Below, in pieces: positions 41,485-52,217 of a stretch of DNA of 64,000 bases; within the stretch, counting starts at the first letter, position 1, and the number at the start of each line of letters is the position of its first letter. Made by a program: the position numbers and the translations under genes. The notes beneath the pieces were generated by a model. That model was not told the DNA's origin. It searched no databases and saw only the letters and a list, made by a program, of their open reading frames with translations. Location of the stretch: contig NC_011684.1 in assembly GCF_000150955.2 (NCBI RefSeq), positions 310,001 through 374,000 on the forward strand, in the 5' to 3' direction. Source of the DNA: Phaeodactylum tricornutum CCAP 1055/1. Lineage: Eukaryota > Bacillariophyta > Bacillariophyceae > Surirellales > Neidiaceae.

Positions 41485-42205
41485 TGTCGGTGTAACACAC
41501 AGTGTTCGGACACCGTCCGGACGACCGAGTGAACAGTCCAAAATCCAATCTCGTTACGGTCGAATGTGTGCGTTCCGAGACAGTGGTACCGAATATATAG
41601 TATCAGCAAAGAGTCGTCGTTGAGAAAGTCACTTTGAACGCACAGTGGGTGTGGCTAGTGTAGGGAGGAATCGATCGTCCATGGTCCACATCCAACGTTT
41701 TCTCTACAGGTAAAACTGTAAAAACGAGTGTTTACCGGTCATGCACTTGGCCAACCCGTAGCTTGATTGCGAGTCCCGCTTCGAATCGGCTCCCGGGGAA
41801 TACAAAGAAGAACTCGGAATCCCAAACAACCATTGTTCGCTACGGTATTTCGCCGAAATTCGAGCGCGGAGGCTGCAACGGAAGAGGTGGTCGTGGTTTT
41901 CGTGTAAGTGTACCAAATCTGGAATTTTTTTCTCTATGGTTGCCGACTGGCTGGCTTGGTCTCGATTGGAACCTGCTGGCAAGAACCCAATCGTCGTTGT
42001 CCAAAATCGGAATCAAGCCATTCTGATCCCACGCACACCGACCAAGACTGAACAACACGGATTTGCTCGGAAGAACGAGACGACCAGTGTACTACCGGTA
42101 GTCACAGTTAGTCACAGTCCGCTACTAGTGAGCCGCGGTCTCTTCGGCACCTATCGACTTACCGTTACATAATTACTAGCTAGAAACTATTTGGTACGCA
42201 CGACC
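41485..42205. promoter_or_regulatory. Divergent promoter region upstream of the metacaspase gene
   Basis: 0.72 kb between head-to-head genes. Holds AACTGTAA at about 41714 and a doubled GTCACAGT at 42101-42118, both related to the recurrent ACTGT/ACAGT words. No gene recognised. Confidence 0.35.
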
Positions 42206-43605
42206 ATGGCGTCCTTTGACGAAAAAATCAAGCAAGGTACGTCACTGCGGAACCTATTCGGTACAGTTGACGGTGACTTCGTGGAGTACCCTAGTGAAAC
42301 TGACTGTGACGCTCGTCCCTTTGTTTCGTGGTGGAAACAGCCATTCCGGCCGAGTTTCACATGATCTCGGGTTCGCACGATTCCCAAACGTCGGCCGATG
42401 TCTATAATACGGGCAAGTTTCAGCTCCCCAACCCAGCGGTACGTGCTAACAGAAATACTCGGTTTTCCTCGTGTTGGTTCCCGTTGTGAGCGTGTCCATT
42501 GGAACGCTCCCTAACTCCATGGCTCACTGTTCCGTATCTATTCCGTTTGGTTTGGTCGTTGCGATTCCAATACCCCCCGCACAGGGTCGCGCTGGCGGTG
42601 CCTGTACATCCGCCTTGTTACAGGTCCTCTACAACAATGGTGTTGCTGCGGGGGAACTCTCCTGGGTCCAGTGTCTCCGTCAAATGCGCACCGCCCTCAA
42701 CGGCATGGGGTTCGACCAGGTACCGCAGCTCACCAGCTCGCGACTGATCGACGTCAACACGCCCATGGCTATTGTCCCACCCACCGCGACGGGTCGGAAA
42801 CGTGCCGTTCTGATTGGAATCAACTATACTGGACAACAGGGGCAATTGTCGGGTTGCCACAACGACGTCAAGAATATTATTAAATTCTTGACCAAGGTGC
42901 ACGGATTCAACGAAACGGAAATGCTCATTCTCATGGATGACGGACAGCACCATTCTCCAACGAAAAAGAATATTGAGGATGCCTTTACGCGTATTACGCA
43001 GTACAGTCAAGCGGGCGATGTGGTCTTTGTACATTATTCGGGACACGTAAGTCCGTGGCGGATTGTTTCATTGGAAAATTGTTGGACCTTGGTACTCTCA
43101 CACTCCATGGACCTTTGTGCCGTATTTTGGGTTTGGGTTCGATAGGGTGGCCGTGTGCGAGATTTGGACGGTACGTGTGGATGGGTAGCCGGCATCGCGT
43201 AAAGCTGTGTGTTCTCTCTACACTACTGTCGAGTTGTTGTTCTGACAAAATTGTGTGGATGGTACCGTGGTCTTGTTTTCTCTGGCAGGCGACGAAGACG
43301 ATGGTTTCGACGAAACGCTGATTCCGGTGGATTTCAAAAGAGCTGGTCAAATTATCGACGACGATATTTTGAAAATTCTCGTCAAACCGATGCGACAAGG
43401 TGTCACCGTGACGGTCCTCATGGACTGTTGTCACTCGGGAACCGTTTTGGATTTGCCCTACCGATTTTCCGCGGACGATAGTAAAATGCGCATCGACCAA
43501 GGGAACGCGAATTCGTTGTTTGGCAAATTGGGAGACATGGATGTCGCCCAGGTTGCCTGTTGCGCTTGTTTGGCCTACGTGGTGGCCGATATGCTCTTGA
43601 ATTAA
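42206..43605 (+). CDS. Type III metacaspase (p10-like region before p20)
   Basis: Five exons: 42206-42236, 42341-42438, 42585-43046, 43146-43170 and 43289-43605, in consistent phase, 310 residues. Metacaspases are Cys proteases that cut after Arg or Lys and take part in stress and death responses. Exons 1-3 first give a p10-like block, [19 protein letters not shown] and [14 protein letters not shown]. The p20 then follows: [21 protein letters not shown] with the catalytic His at 197, [15 protein letters not shown], and [10 protein letters not shown] with the catalytic Cys at about 253. p10 ahead of p20 is the type III order described in diatoms and other algae. The 25-nt exon 4 codes GGRVRDLDG right after the catalytic His. 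The C-terminus ends in a Cys/Ala-rich hydrophobic patch. Confidence 0.93.
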
Positions 43606-43978
43606 TAGTAACGGTAAATGCGGTAGGCTCTCACGTCGTTCGTGTCCTCTGTGTATAGATCACGGTGGTCGCGCGGGGAGGGGTAGTCGTCGTGTGCCGG
43701 TAGTACAAAGTGGCTGTTGGGTTGTCGTCAATCCTCGTCGCGTTCCATAGGGTGGTTTCGATGCTGTTCCTTTATTTATTTAATTACTTTTTCAATACCC
43801 AGAAGAAGGAAAGAAAGGTATATTTGTGCAGTATTGGTGACTGTGAATCGATAATGTTACAAGTATACCAGTGACTATACTTTCGTGTGAGTACCAGGCC
43901 CAACGCCCGTGTCGGGGTCTAGAGACTTGGACGACGCCAACCGTAGAACACGGTACAAGCCATGTTGTTGATTTTTTT
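43606..43978. other. Convergent 3' spacer
   Basis: 3' UTRs of the metacaspase and BolA genes. An AT-rich run at 43766-43790 is the only visible feature. Confidence 0.3.
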
Positions 43979-44407
43979 CTACGTTCGGGTGGCAAAAGTT
44001 CCATCCCCACCCCGACACTTGGGAGTGGCGGGAACAGCCTGTCCCTGTTCCCCCATGGCTTGCCACTGGGCCGGTGTTTTGGCAACGATGGAAAGAGCGT
44101 GGACCGGTCCGGCGAGTTGCGGGGCGAGTGCTTCGTTGACCAGTCGGTGTCGCTGTACGAGTGACGGGACGTCGTTGAAACGTTCGGCAACGACGACGAC
44201 TTGAAAGTGCGTTTCCGAATGGGGTGGAACGTTGTGTCGGTGCGATTCGTTCCGGATTTCCAAATGCGACAGCGGTGAGAACGCGCGATGCAAGTTTTGG
44301 ACAATGGCGTCGGCGACCGGTGTCGGGTGGGTAGCAGTAGCAGTAGCAGTCGTCGTACTCATGGTGAAACGACTGCGTTGGAGTATCCACGACGTGGTGC
44401 GATTCAT
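43979..44407 (-). CDS. BolA-like protein
   Basis: 142 residues from ATG 44407. A second ATG at 44362 is possible. The first 15 residues (NRTTSWILQRSRF) are basic and amphipathic, as in a mitochondrial presequence. Next is a run of Thr-Ala pairs encoded by a GTAGCA repeat (44333-44350 on the plus strand). The BolA domain is clear: IVQNLHRAFSPLSHLEIRNESHRH, then SETHFQVVVVAERFNDV, RHRLVNEALAPQL and ALSIVAKTPAQW. The His of the FxVVVVSxxF-type domain and the RHRxVNxxL helix are conserved. BolA proteins work with monothiol glutaredoxins in iron-sulfur cluster delivery. The gene is divergent from the leucyl-tRNA synthetase gene. Confidence 0.9.
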   Translation of the reverse strand: MNRTTSWILQRSRFTMSTTTATATATHPTPVADAIVQNLHRAFSPLSHLEIRNESHRHNVPPHSETHFQVVVVAERFNDVPSLVQRHRLVNEALAPQLAGPVHALSIVAKTPAQWQAMGEQGQAVPATPKCRGGDGTFATRT

Positions 44408-44975
44408 TAGTGTCTGTCAAAACGATTTCGTTGTGGGAGACTTCCAGCGACCACGGAGGCATTCGTTGCCTTTGGGCGTGTGTTCGGGAAGAACGAAACC
44501 ACACGATCACACTAGAATGGAAAGTGTGTGGGGTTCAAAAAACTATTACGGTACAATTACGGATCTAGTTAGAGTGACATTTATAGACAGCGCAATGAAT
44601 CCGAGAGGCTATTTTTGTTCGGATCGACAGACAGACAGACAGATGGAGAGACGGTGGGAAGAATTGGGTTCTGGGGCTCGACGGCACATTCGCGGGGTAA
44701 GGTACTGTCGAGTCCTGTCCATCACTGACTGACAGTGACACTGACGCACAATCGTTGCTTTCTCTAGTAAACATTCCTCGGCGTGTCCCCAACCGAGAGA
44801 CAGATCGTGTACCTGTCCATGGGGAAAGCTTTTCTTTTTCCTTGTCGGAGGTCGTCCAACCAAATCGCCTTTGATCCCCATTTTTCTCAAGGAGCAAAAC
44901 AAGCTACCTACCTCTCCTTGTGAGATCTTCCGGTGTGGTTCACTCTTGGAAGCTCACAAATCGGACGTGACCAGA
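44408..44975. promoter_or_regulatory. Divergent promoter between BolA and leucyl-tRNA synthetase genes
   Basis: Holds a GACA microsatellite and the words CTGACTGACAGTGACACTGAC at 44724-44744, another ACAGT-rich cluster. Confidence 0.35.
44626..44642 (+). repeat. Microsatellite (GACA)4
   Basis: Four tandem GACA units in the divergent promoter. Confidence 0.9.
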
Positions 44976-47675
44976 ATGCGTGCGTTCTCCACACCGACTC
45001 GAACGCATCCTACATCCGCCGTATCTTTCGTTTCCGTCGTTGTCGTCGTCGTGTCGATGATCCTGCGCGTTTCCACCGCGTTTGTACCGTCGTTGCGACG
45101 CACGGGCTATCCTGCCAGTGGACGTGTGCGTCCGTTTCTGGCTACCACGTCGCATCGGTCGACGAGGGAGGTTTCCGAAACGGCCGCACCCGTCCACTAC
45201 CCGTTCGCGAAAGTCGAATCCAAATGGCAGGCCTACTGGGACGAGAACGAAACCTTCCAAACACCCACGCGGGATCTTTCCAAACCCAAAAAGTACGTAC
45301 TCGACATGTTTCCCTACCCATCCGGCGCCGGCCTGCACGTGGGTCATCCCGAAGGGTACACCGCTTCGGACGTTATGAGTCGCTACTGGCGTATGAAGGG
45401 GTACGATGTCCTCCACCCAATCGGTTGGGACAGCTTTGGTCTGCCCGCGGAGCAGTTCGCGATTCAAACGGGGACCAAGCCAGCGTCCACGACCAAAAAG
45501 AATATTGCCAATTTCAAACGGCAACTCAAGAGTTTGGGCTTTTCCTACGATTGGGATCGCGAAATTGCCACCACGGATCGGGGATACGTACAATGGACGC
45601 AGTGGATCTTTTTGCAGCTGTTCCGGAAAGGCTTGGCGGAACAGTCGGAAGTTTCTGTGAATTGGTGTCCCGCCTTGGGTACGGTCCTCGCCAATGAGGA
45701 AGTCATCAACGGGCTTTCCGAACGCGGCGACCATCCCGTCGAACGCGTACCCTTGCGACAGTGGGTGCTTCGAATTACCGACTACGCCGATCGTCTAGAA
45801 GCTGGTTTGGAAGGACTCGAGTGGCCAGCAGGAACTATGACTGCGCAGAAACAGTGGATCGGCAAAAGTATCGGCTGCAATATCGATTTTGGTGTCGACC
45901 AGTGGCCCGACGAAACAATCTCCGTTTTTACCACACGGGCCGATACTCTCATGGGGGTCACGTACGTTACACTCGCTCCCGAACACCCATTGGTGGCAAG
46001 CCTCGCTACCGACGAGCAAAAAGATGTGGTCAACGCATACGTCAAGACAACGTCGTCGCGTTCCGATTTGGATCGTACATCCGCCAAAGAAAAGACGGGT
46101 GTCTTTACCGGTGCCTACGCCATTCACCCAATCTCTGGGGACAAGGTTCCCATTTGGATAGGGGACTACGTATTGGGCTCCTACGGTACAGGCGCTGTCA
46201 TGGCAGTCCCGGCACACGATGCTCGAGACTTTGAATTTGCTCAAAAGTTTGGACTCGATATCAAATGGGTTGTGGAACCAGCCTCGGGAGAACTCGTCTC
46301 GAAAGAACAAGCCTTCACGGAAGCGGGCAGGAACGTGAACAGCGGTGCGTTCGACGGCTTGACCACGGATGAAGCCAAAAAGGCCGTAACCAGTAAACTC
46401 GAGGAGCTGAATAAGGGAGGACCACGAATAACCTACAAACTGCGTGATTGGGTCTTTTCGCGTCAACGGTACTGGGGTGAACCGATTCCCATTTACTTTC
46501 CGGTCGATTTTCCAGACGGAATCGATCCAACAACGCAGAATCCTGCAGATGACAATTGCGAATACACAATCCGCTTTGATCAACCGATTCCAGTCGCTGA
46601 AGCTGACTTGCCGTTGGAACTGCCGGAAATGGACGACTTTCAACCCGGTGATGACCCGGCTGGATGTCTCGCTAGAGCCAAAGACTGGCGATTCTTTGCA
46701 AAAGACGGCAAGTGGTTTTCTCGTGAAACGAATACAATGCCACAATGGGCCGGATCTTGTTGGTACTATTTTCGTTTTATGGATCCAAAAAACTCCAAGG
46801 AAGCTTTTAGTAAAGTGGTAGACGAGGAATGGATGCCTGTGGACTTGTATGTGGGTGGGGCTGAACACGCGGTTTTGCATTTACTGTACGCTCGTTTCTG
46901 GCATCAAGTTCTGTTTGACTTGGGCTACACAAAGCATCCGGAGCCCTTTCAAAAGTTGGTGCACCAGGGAATGATCCTTGGAAGTGACGGAGAGAAAATG
47001 TCCAAGAGTAGGGGGAATGTGGTGAATCCCGATGATATTGTCGGTGAACAAGGTGCCGATGCCTTGCGCTTGTACGAAATGTTTATGGGTCCGTTGGAAG
47101 CTGTCAAGCCATGGCAAACCAGTCAGGTAGCAGGTGTTGTCCGATTTCAACGTAAAGTGTACGACACCGTCTCGACTGCAGTCGCCAACGGCAAGACCAA
47201 AATGGACCAAGAAACAGCACGACTACTACACAAGACGATGAAGAAGGTGACGCAAGACATTGAATCCATGGCCTTCAATACTGCTATTTCGGCGCTTATG
47301 GTACTGACAAACCACCTTCAAAGCTTGAAAGCAAATGTACCAGTAGAAGCGGCCGAAAAGCTAGCCTTGATGGTTTCGCCATTTGCTCCACACTTGGGCG
47401 AAGAATGCTGGAGTATGTTGGGTCACGAGGGGTCGTTAGCCTACCAAGACTGGGTTGAGTTTGACGAAACTTTGTGCGTAGACGACACAGTCACCATGGG
47501 TGTACAGGTAAACGGCAAGGCCCGCGGTGAGATCACCGTAGCTAAGGATGCTTCCCAGGACGTTGCCATGGCGGCGGCAAAAGATGTGGAACGTGTACAA
47601 GCCCAATTGGATGGTAAAGATATCAAGAAGATAATTTACGTCCCCGGTCGTATTCTGAACATTGTTGCCAAATAA
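44976..47675 (+). CDS. Organellar (bacterial-type) leucyl-tRNA synthetase
   Basis: 899 residues, one exon. It charges tRNA-Leu in the plastid and perhaps the mitochondrion. The leader has a Val-rich hydrophobic run and STAF-VPS (Phe36), the diatom plastid cleavage context, then a basic transit region to about residue 60. The synthetase is bacterial in type. It has FPYPSGAGLHVGHPEGY (HIGH class), the CP1 editing domain with TTRADTLMGVTYV and an acidic GTGAVMAVPAHD, WVFSRQRYWGEPIP, GSDGEKMSKSRGN (KMSKS) and a C-terminal anticodon-binding part. All catalytic motifs are present. The ATG at 44976 precedes the signal peptide; a later ATG at 45060 would still leave a shorter one. Confidence 0.95.
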   Translation: MRAFSTPTRTHPTSAVSFVSVVVVVVSMILRVSTAFVPSLRRTGYPASGRVRPFLATTSHRSTREVSETAAPVHYPFAKVESKWQAYWDENETFQTPTRDLSKPKKYVLDMFPYPSGAGLHVGHPEGYTASDVMSRYWRMKGYDVLHPIGWDSFGLPAEQFAIQTGTKPASTTKKNIANFKRQLKSLGFSYDWDREIATTDRGYVQWTQWIFLQLFRKGLAEQSEVSVNWCPALGTVLANEEVINGLSERGDHPVERVPLRQWVLRITDYADRLEAGLEGLEWPAGTMTAQKQWIGKSIGCNIDFGVDQWPDETISVFTTRADTLMGVTYVTLAPEHPLVASLATDEQKDVVNAYVKTTSSRSDLDRTSAKEKTGVFTGAYAIHPISGDKVPIWIGDYVLGSYGTGAVMAVPAHDARDFEFAQKFGLDIKWVVEPASGELVSKEQAFTEAGRNVNSGAFDGLTTDEAKKAVTSKLEELNKGGPRITYKLRDWVFSRQRYWGEPIPIYFPVDFPDGIDPTTQNPADDNCEYTIRFDQPIPVAEADLPLELPEMDDFQPGDDPAGCLARAKDWRFFAKDGKWFSRETNTMPQWAGSCWYYFRFMDPKNSKEAFSKVVDEEWMPVDLYVGGAEHAVLHLLYARFWHQVLFDLGYTKHPEPFQKLVHQGMILGSDGEKMSKSRGNVVNPDDIVGEQGADALRLYEMFMGPLEAVKPWQTSQVAGVVRFQRKVYDTVSTAVANGKTKMDQETARLLHKTMKKVTQDIESMAFNTAISALMVLTNHLQSLKANVPVEAAEKLALMVSPFAPHLGEECWSMLGHEGSLAYQDWVEFDETLCVDDTVTMGVQVNGKARGEITVAKDASQDVAMAAAKDVERVQAQLDGKDIKKIIYVPGRILNIVAK

Positions 47676-47817
47676 ACCGGAAAGTGGTTGCGCACGAACG
47701 CTCGTTAATTGGACTCGCTTTACGGCGCGGCGTAAAACGATATCATAGCTAGGCATTAACTTGAAATCTGGTACCATCTTGATTTGTCGAGATTTTTATG
47801 ACCGTGCGAAACTATCG

Positions 47818-49846
47818 CTACAGCTCGGGGACGAGATCGAGTACAATGGTTTTTACCTGGACTTTCAACTCCCCACTCGTGACGAGGCAGAGATTGACGA
47901 GGGCACCCAGTAGTGATTCGTGATCGGCGAGCTTCTTCTTTTCGTGCCTCGACAGAATCTCCACTACCCGCAAGGCGTGGTCACGGCTCAAGCCAAAGTC
48001 GGGACCGAGCGGAGTCAACAGAAGCGTAATGATATCGAGAATGGTAGTGGATGACAGCAGATCTGGAACGCTGGTTTGATGTTCGTGTTCGAGTACGATC
48101 TGGTGCAAGAGCTCACCGAAGGCGACATGGTACGTCTCCCGTGCTTCGTTGTCTTGTAGAACATCTCTTACACGCTCGTGAAAACTTGTTGAAAAACAGG
48201 AGGCACTGCGTTTCCAGGGACTGTATTGCAGGCTAGCCGCGAGCGCTTGTGAGGCCGCCAATACGACTTTGTCCGGTGTGGATTTTTTGGACGCTGTTTG
48301 TATCAGAGTAGTTTCCACCAACGGCAGCGAATCGATCCACGAAGGCGGTGGTAAGGGCAGCATAGTCGAGAGGCATTGACAGGCCTGTACCCGGGTGTCG
48401 GGAGAATCGGCGGTATCGTCCCGTACAATGCGAAGCAGTGTTGGTAGCAAAAGATGTGTACATGCATTGTCGAGCATCCGTCGTCCCCATGAGCAAGAGC
48501 AGAGACATCGCAAAGTCCGTAGACAGCGCCTTCTCCAATCCGGATCCGATTCTGTCTCTAGTAAAGTCAACAAGCGGGACGCTATCCATGTCTGTTTGGT
48601 CATAGTTTCTGGAACAGGATTTTCATCATTAACATCGTTTGTGCTGGAAAAGTGTGTAAGAATGGTTCCGAGAGTTGCCGTTGCCTTTTGACGGGTTGCC
48701 AGAATCCGCGATCGGGGTGAACGATCATTGTGTAGCATATCTAGAATAATCCAGAGCGATGTGGATTCGGCCAAGGTGCGTCCCAAGCGAGGGATTACCG
48801 CCCAACTCCACAATATTCCCACCCCGTGCTCCATGGTAACGTTAGATACGGAATTGCTACTATCCATACCAATGTCGGTGTTGGTTGTTGTATCCTTGGG
48901 CAATAGTTCCCGCAATGTCAGTTCCTGAAAGGTTCCGAACCAACCGCACTTTTCGTCCGGTAAGGCCCGAAAGACGGCATCTTTCAGCAGTCCCCACAGG
49001 GTCGGTCGGAGAGCGTTTTCGGGACGTGTTTCGCGCGCCAACGCCGCGTGCAATCGTTCGGCGACTTCCTTCCATTGACCCACCCCGGACGAAGGTGCGG
49101 TCGAGGAGAAACGACCCTGTTTGGCCAGAGCCCGAAAACAGGGCACGAGCGACTCCAGTACGACTGTATCGTAGCGGTAAGTCCTCCAACACGTCAAAAG
49201 AGTTTGAATGGTGGTACCATTAGCATCGGCTACGGGAGCCACCTTGTTACGGAAACGACTCAACGACTCCAGTTCCGGATCCGGTTGGGTATATCGTGCG
49301 TGGTGGTGGTGGTTGTGGTGCTGGTGACGTTGTGGTGGGTGCGCCCAGAGGGAACGCAGACATTCTAGCAAGTCGGGTAACAGTGTGGGATCGGACGTTT
49401 GGAGTGCGAGTTGAACATTCCAGACGAGCAGTACATCCACCTCACGTTCCCGACACTGTTGATGCGTGGACTGTTTCAAATCCTGTTCCAGTATCTCTCG
49501 GAATCGTCTCAGCGCTCGCCATCGTTCGGAAACCGTCAATGCGTGCGCCAAGTCTGTGGAGCAAACCCCGTTCCGTCCCAATGTTTCAAAGCACACCAGA
49601 GAACGGTAGCAAGCGGGGAGAGCAGGGTTAGGATGCGAGTGTGAAAGTAATGTTTATCACTGAGTCTCGTCACAGAATAGAATCGCGACGGCGCGTAATA
49701 CAGAGTCTCCGATTGATAGGGCACCAAAGGCAACCGTTCACTGTCAACGATTGATTTTTGGAAACGTTCGAAACTGACAGTCCACATTAACGTCGACACG
49801 TACCGTGCAAGATCCGATCCAGGGCGACCACGGGACCTCCTTCCAT
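47818..49846 (-). CDS. Alpha-solenoid (ARM/HEAT-like) protein of unknown function
   Basis: The long open frame up to 49553 has no ATG at its start. A short first exon at 49846-49804 (MEGGPVVALDRILH) joins it through a 250-nt intron (GTACGT to CCACAG) in phase 1, making the smooth LDRILHDLAHALTVSERWRALRRF. The result is about 592 residues, nearly all helical pairs: LLVWNVQLALQ, LLECLRSLWAHPP, LLTLLETESDPDWRRRCLRTLRCLCSC, VLAASQALAASLQYSP. A His-rich run (HHNHHHHARY) is at about 95-105. The look is ARM/HEAT-like, a protein-binding scaffold. No known family recognised. The intron is three times the usual length here. Confidence 0.7.
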
Positions 49847-50163
49847 ACTCGAGCGGTTACGTTCCGAGACGTGCAACGGGGACAGTGTCAATGCCGAGGA
49901 AGAGGGGAGTTGGAAGGAAAGGGGGTGCCAAAAGCGCCGATTTTTCGTTGACCATGGTCGTTTGGAAAATGCGAGACCGGCGTGCCGAGAAAATTCTGGT
50001 TCACGTTCCGTCGGGACCGGAAGAGAACGTATGGGACCAATCCTTCATGTCGGAAATTCGAACTTTGTTAATTGGCAAAGTCGTACGTGACACGAATGGA
50101 TGAGGCGTCTATCCTTTTTATTGTCTGTCGATCCCGACAGGAGGCACCAACACACTTCTCACC
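49847..50163. promoter_or_regulatory. Divergent promoter between solenoid and glycerate kinase genes
   Basis: 317 bp. A 70-codon open frame (49891-50103) is basic at its start and has some coding look (VHVPSGPEENVWDQSF), but it is too short and too close to both start codons to call. Confidence 0.35.
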
Positions 50164-52166
50164 ATGAGGACCCGAATCGTGTCGGCGACTGCAATCCTTC
50201 CCCTCTTCCATAACCTTGGTAGGAGAAGATTTGCAGAGCGCAAACGGGTTGGTTTGATCTTGGCCCTTTTCTCGACGCCTCTAAGTAACTGTAACGGTCG
50301 TCGACGGGCCGTATCCGCGTTCCTCTCTCCGACCAACACATTATCGTCGACCAAAACGCCATCTAAATCCTTTCTTTACTATTCTACAAAGAGTCGGACT
50401 TCCAGATCGGTCACTGAATTGCTACGATTACGTGCGTCGTCACTGTGTTTGCGATCCCCAAAGTCCACGAGGACTCTTAGTGTCATGTCTTTGGGTGCCG
50501 TATCGACCGAGTCGTCGGAACGACTCGTCACTACCGTAACGGATCACGCCCGCACCATGGCCGACGCGGCGATTCATTCCGTCGACCCCGTTACGGCTGT
50601 GCGCGATCACGTCCGAAAATTGGTGGATCTATCATCTACCGCTGCTGCCAACCACACATCCAAACCCGGTACGAAAGCTACACTCTTGCACATTGGGATC
50701 GACCCACACAACATGGTAAACCTCTCTCTGTCGGACTACGATCATATCCTCGTTGTAGCCTTTGGAAAGGCGTCCTCTGCCATGGCTACTGCCTTGTTGG
50801 AACGTCTTACCGAGGGCCAACCAGCGACAAACCAATTGCCCTCGATCTCCGGCCTCGTGATTGTCAAGGACGGGCACGCCACACCACAACAACTCGAGAT
50901 ACTGCAACAATCACGGTACAACATTTCAGTCCGAGAAGCCTCCCATCCCGTTCCGGACCAACGGGGTGTGGACGCTTCTCGCAAATTGCTCGACCTGGTA
51001 CACACATATGCTTCACCACGAACCCTGGTATTCGCACTCTTGAGTGGCGGTGGGTCGGCCTTATTTTGTGCCCCGCACGAATCGCTCACTCTGCTGGATT
51101 TGCAGCAAACAAACCAGGCTTTGTTGCAGTCCGGTTGGTCCATTACCGACATGAACGTGGTACGCAAACGTCTCGAAACGGGCAAGGGTGGACGCCTCGC
51201 GGCGGCGGCCCATCCCGGAACCGTGGTAAGTCTAATATTGTCCGACGTATTGGGCGATCCACTCGACCTCATCGCCAGCGGTCCCACCGTACCGGACACC
51301 AGTACCTGGTCCGATGCTTGGGCCTTGGCTGAAACGCTCCCCGAAAAGGCCTTGCCCGATGCTGTGCGACGATTGATGCGTGCGGGGGTCGACGGGCACT
51401 TGCCGGATTCACCCTCCCCGTCACACGGCGTTTTTGCCCGAGCCGTGACGTGTCTCGTGGGCAATAACGCCAAGGCCGTAACGGCAGCTGCCACTACCGC
51501 GCAACGCCTTGGATATCACCCCGTAATTCTGGGGACGCGAACGGAAGGTGAGGCCCGGCAGGTTGCACGATGGCTAGTACAGCTCGCCCAACACTTGGCT
51601 CTACCCGAAACGCCATCCAAACAATTTTCCTTGGCCTCATTGCCAGCGGCGTTGATTTGCGGCGGCGAAACGACCGTCACTTTGCCCGAACAGAGTCAAA
51701 AGCATGGGAAGGGAGGTCGCAATCAAGAATTGGCTCTAGCCGCCGCTTTGGAACTACAACGCGTGGGTTTGAACAGTAAAAACGATGTTGTAGTCGTGGT
51801 TGCCAGTGTGGGAACGGACGGAACGGATGGTCCCACGGATGCAGCCGGTGCCATTGTGGATGGCCACACAGTGGACAGATTGCCTGGCGACGCATTGCTC
51901 GCTTTAGAAACGCACAATGCGTATCCGTATTTGGCGCAAACGGATGCAAATGGCCGGTCCCCTTTACTTAAGGTACGTCGCTCGGCTGGACAAACATACG
52001 TTTTACTGGAACATACTAGGAATGCATCGACGGTATCTGGTGGAATTTATGGACTAGTAATTCTAACTTGTTGGATTCAATTCTTTTACCGTGATAGACC
52101 GGCCCGACGGGAACCAATGTGGCTGACGTTTATCTTGTTCTGATTCAGAAAAGTCGCCTGAAGTGA
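50164..52166 (+). CDS. GLYCTK: Glycerate kinase, MOFRL/GLYCTK type
   Basis: Two exons, 50164-51972 and 52098-52166, 125-nt intron, phase 0, 625 residues. It phosphorylates D-glycerate to 2-phosphoglycerate, a step of glycerate salvage linked to photorespiration or serine breakdown. The N-terminal domain has ILVVAFGKASSAMA, REASHPVPDQRG, LLSGGGSALFCAP, GKGGRLAAAAHPG and LILSDVLGDPLDLIASGPTVPD. The C-terminal MOFRL domain has ICGGETTVTL, GKGGRNQELALAAAL and ASVGTDGTDGPTDAAGA. The short second exon completes it as TGPTGTNVADVYLVLI. The first 110 residues are an extension with an AVSAF-L site (Phe53) that could be organelle targeting, or the true start may be a later ATG (50482). Land plants use an unrelated glycerate kinase. 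Confidence 0.93.
50286..50294 (-). promoter_or_regulatory. TTACAGTTA word inside the glycerate kinase leader
   Basis: The only exact copy that falls in called coding sequence, 122 bp after ATG 50164 and 188 bp before the alternative ATG at 50482. Confidence 0.2.
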
Positions 52167-52217
52167 CATACGCGATTCTCATTGATGCATCCTTTCTGCG
52201 CATAACATAAACGAAGA

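Noticed and set aside
49891-50103. 70-codon basic frame between divergent genes
   Set aside because: Coding look is slight and it occupies the only promoter space of two well-supported genes.
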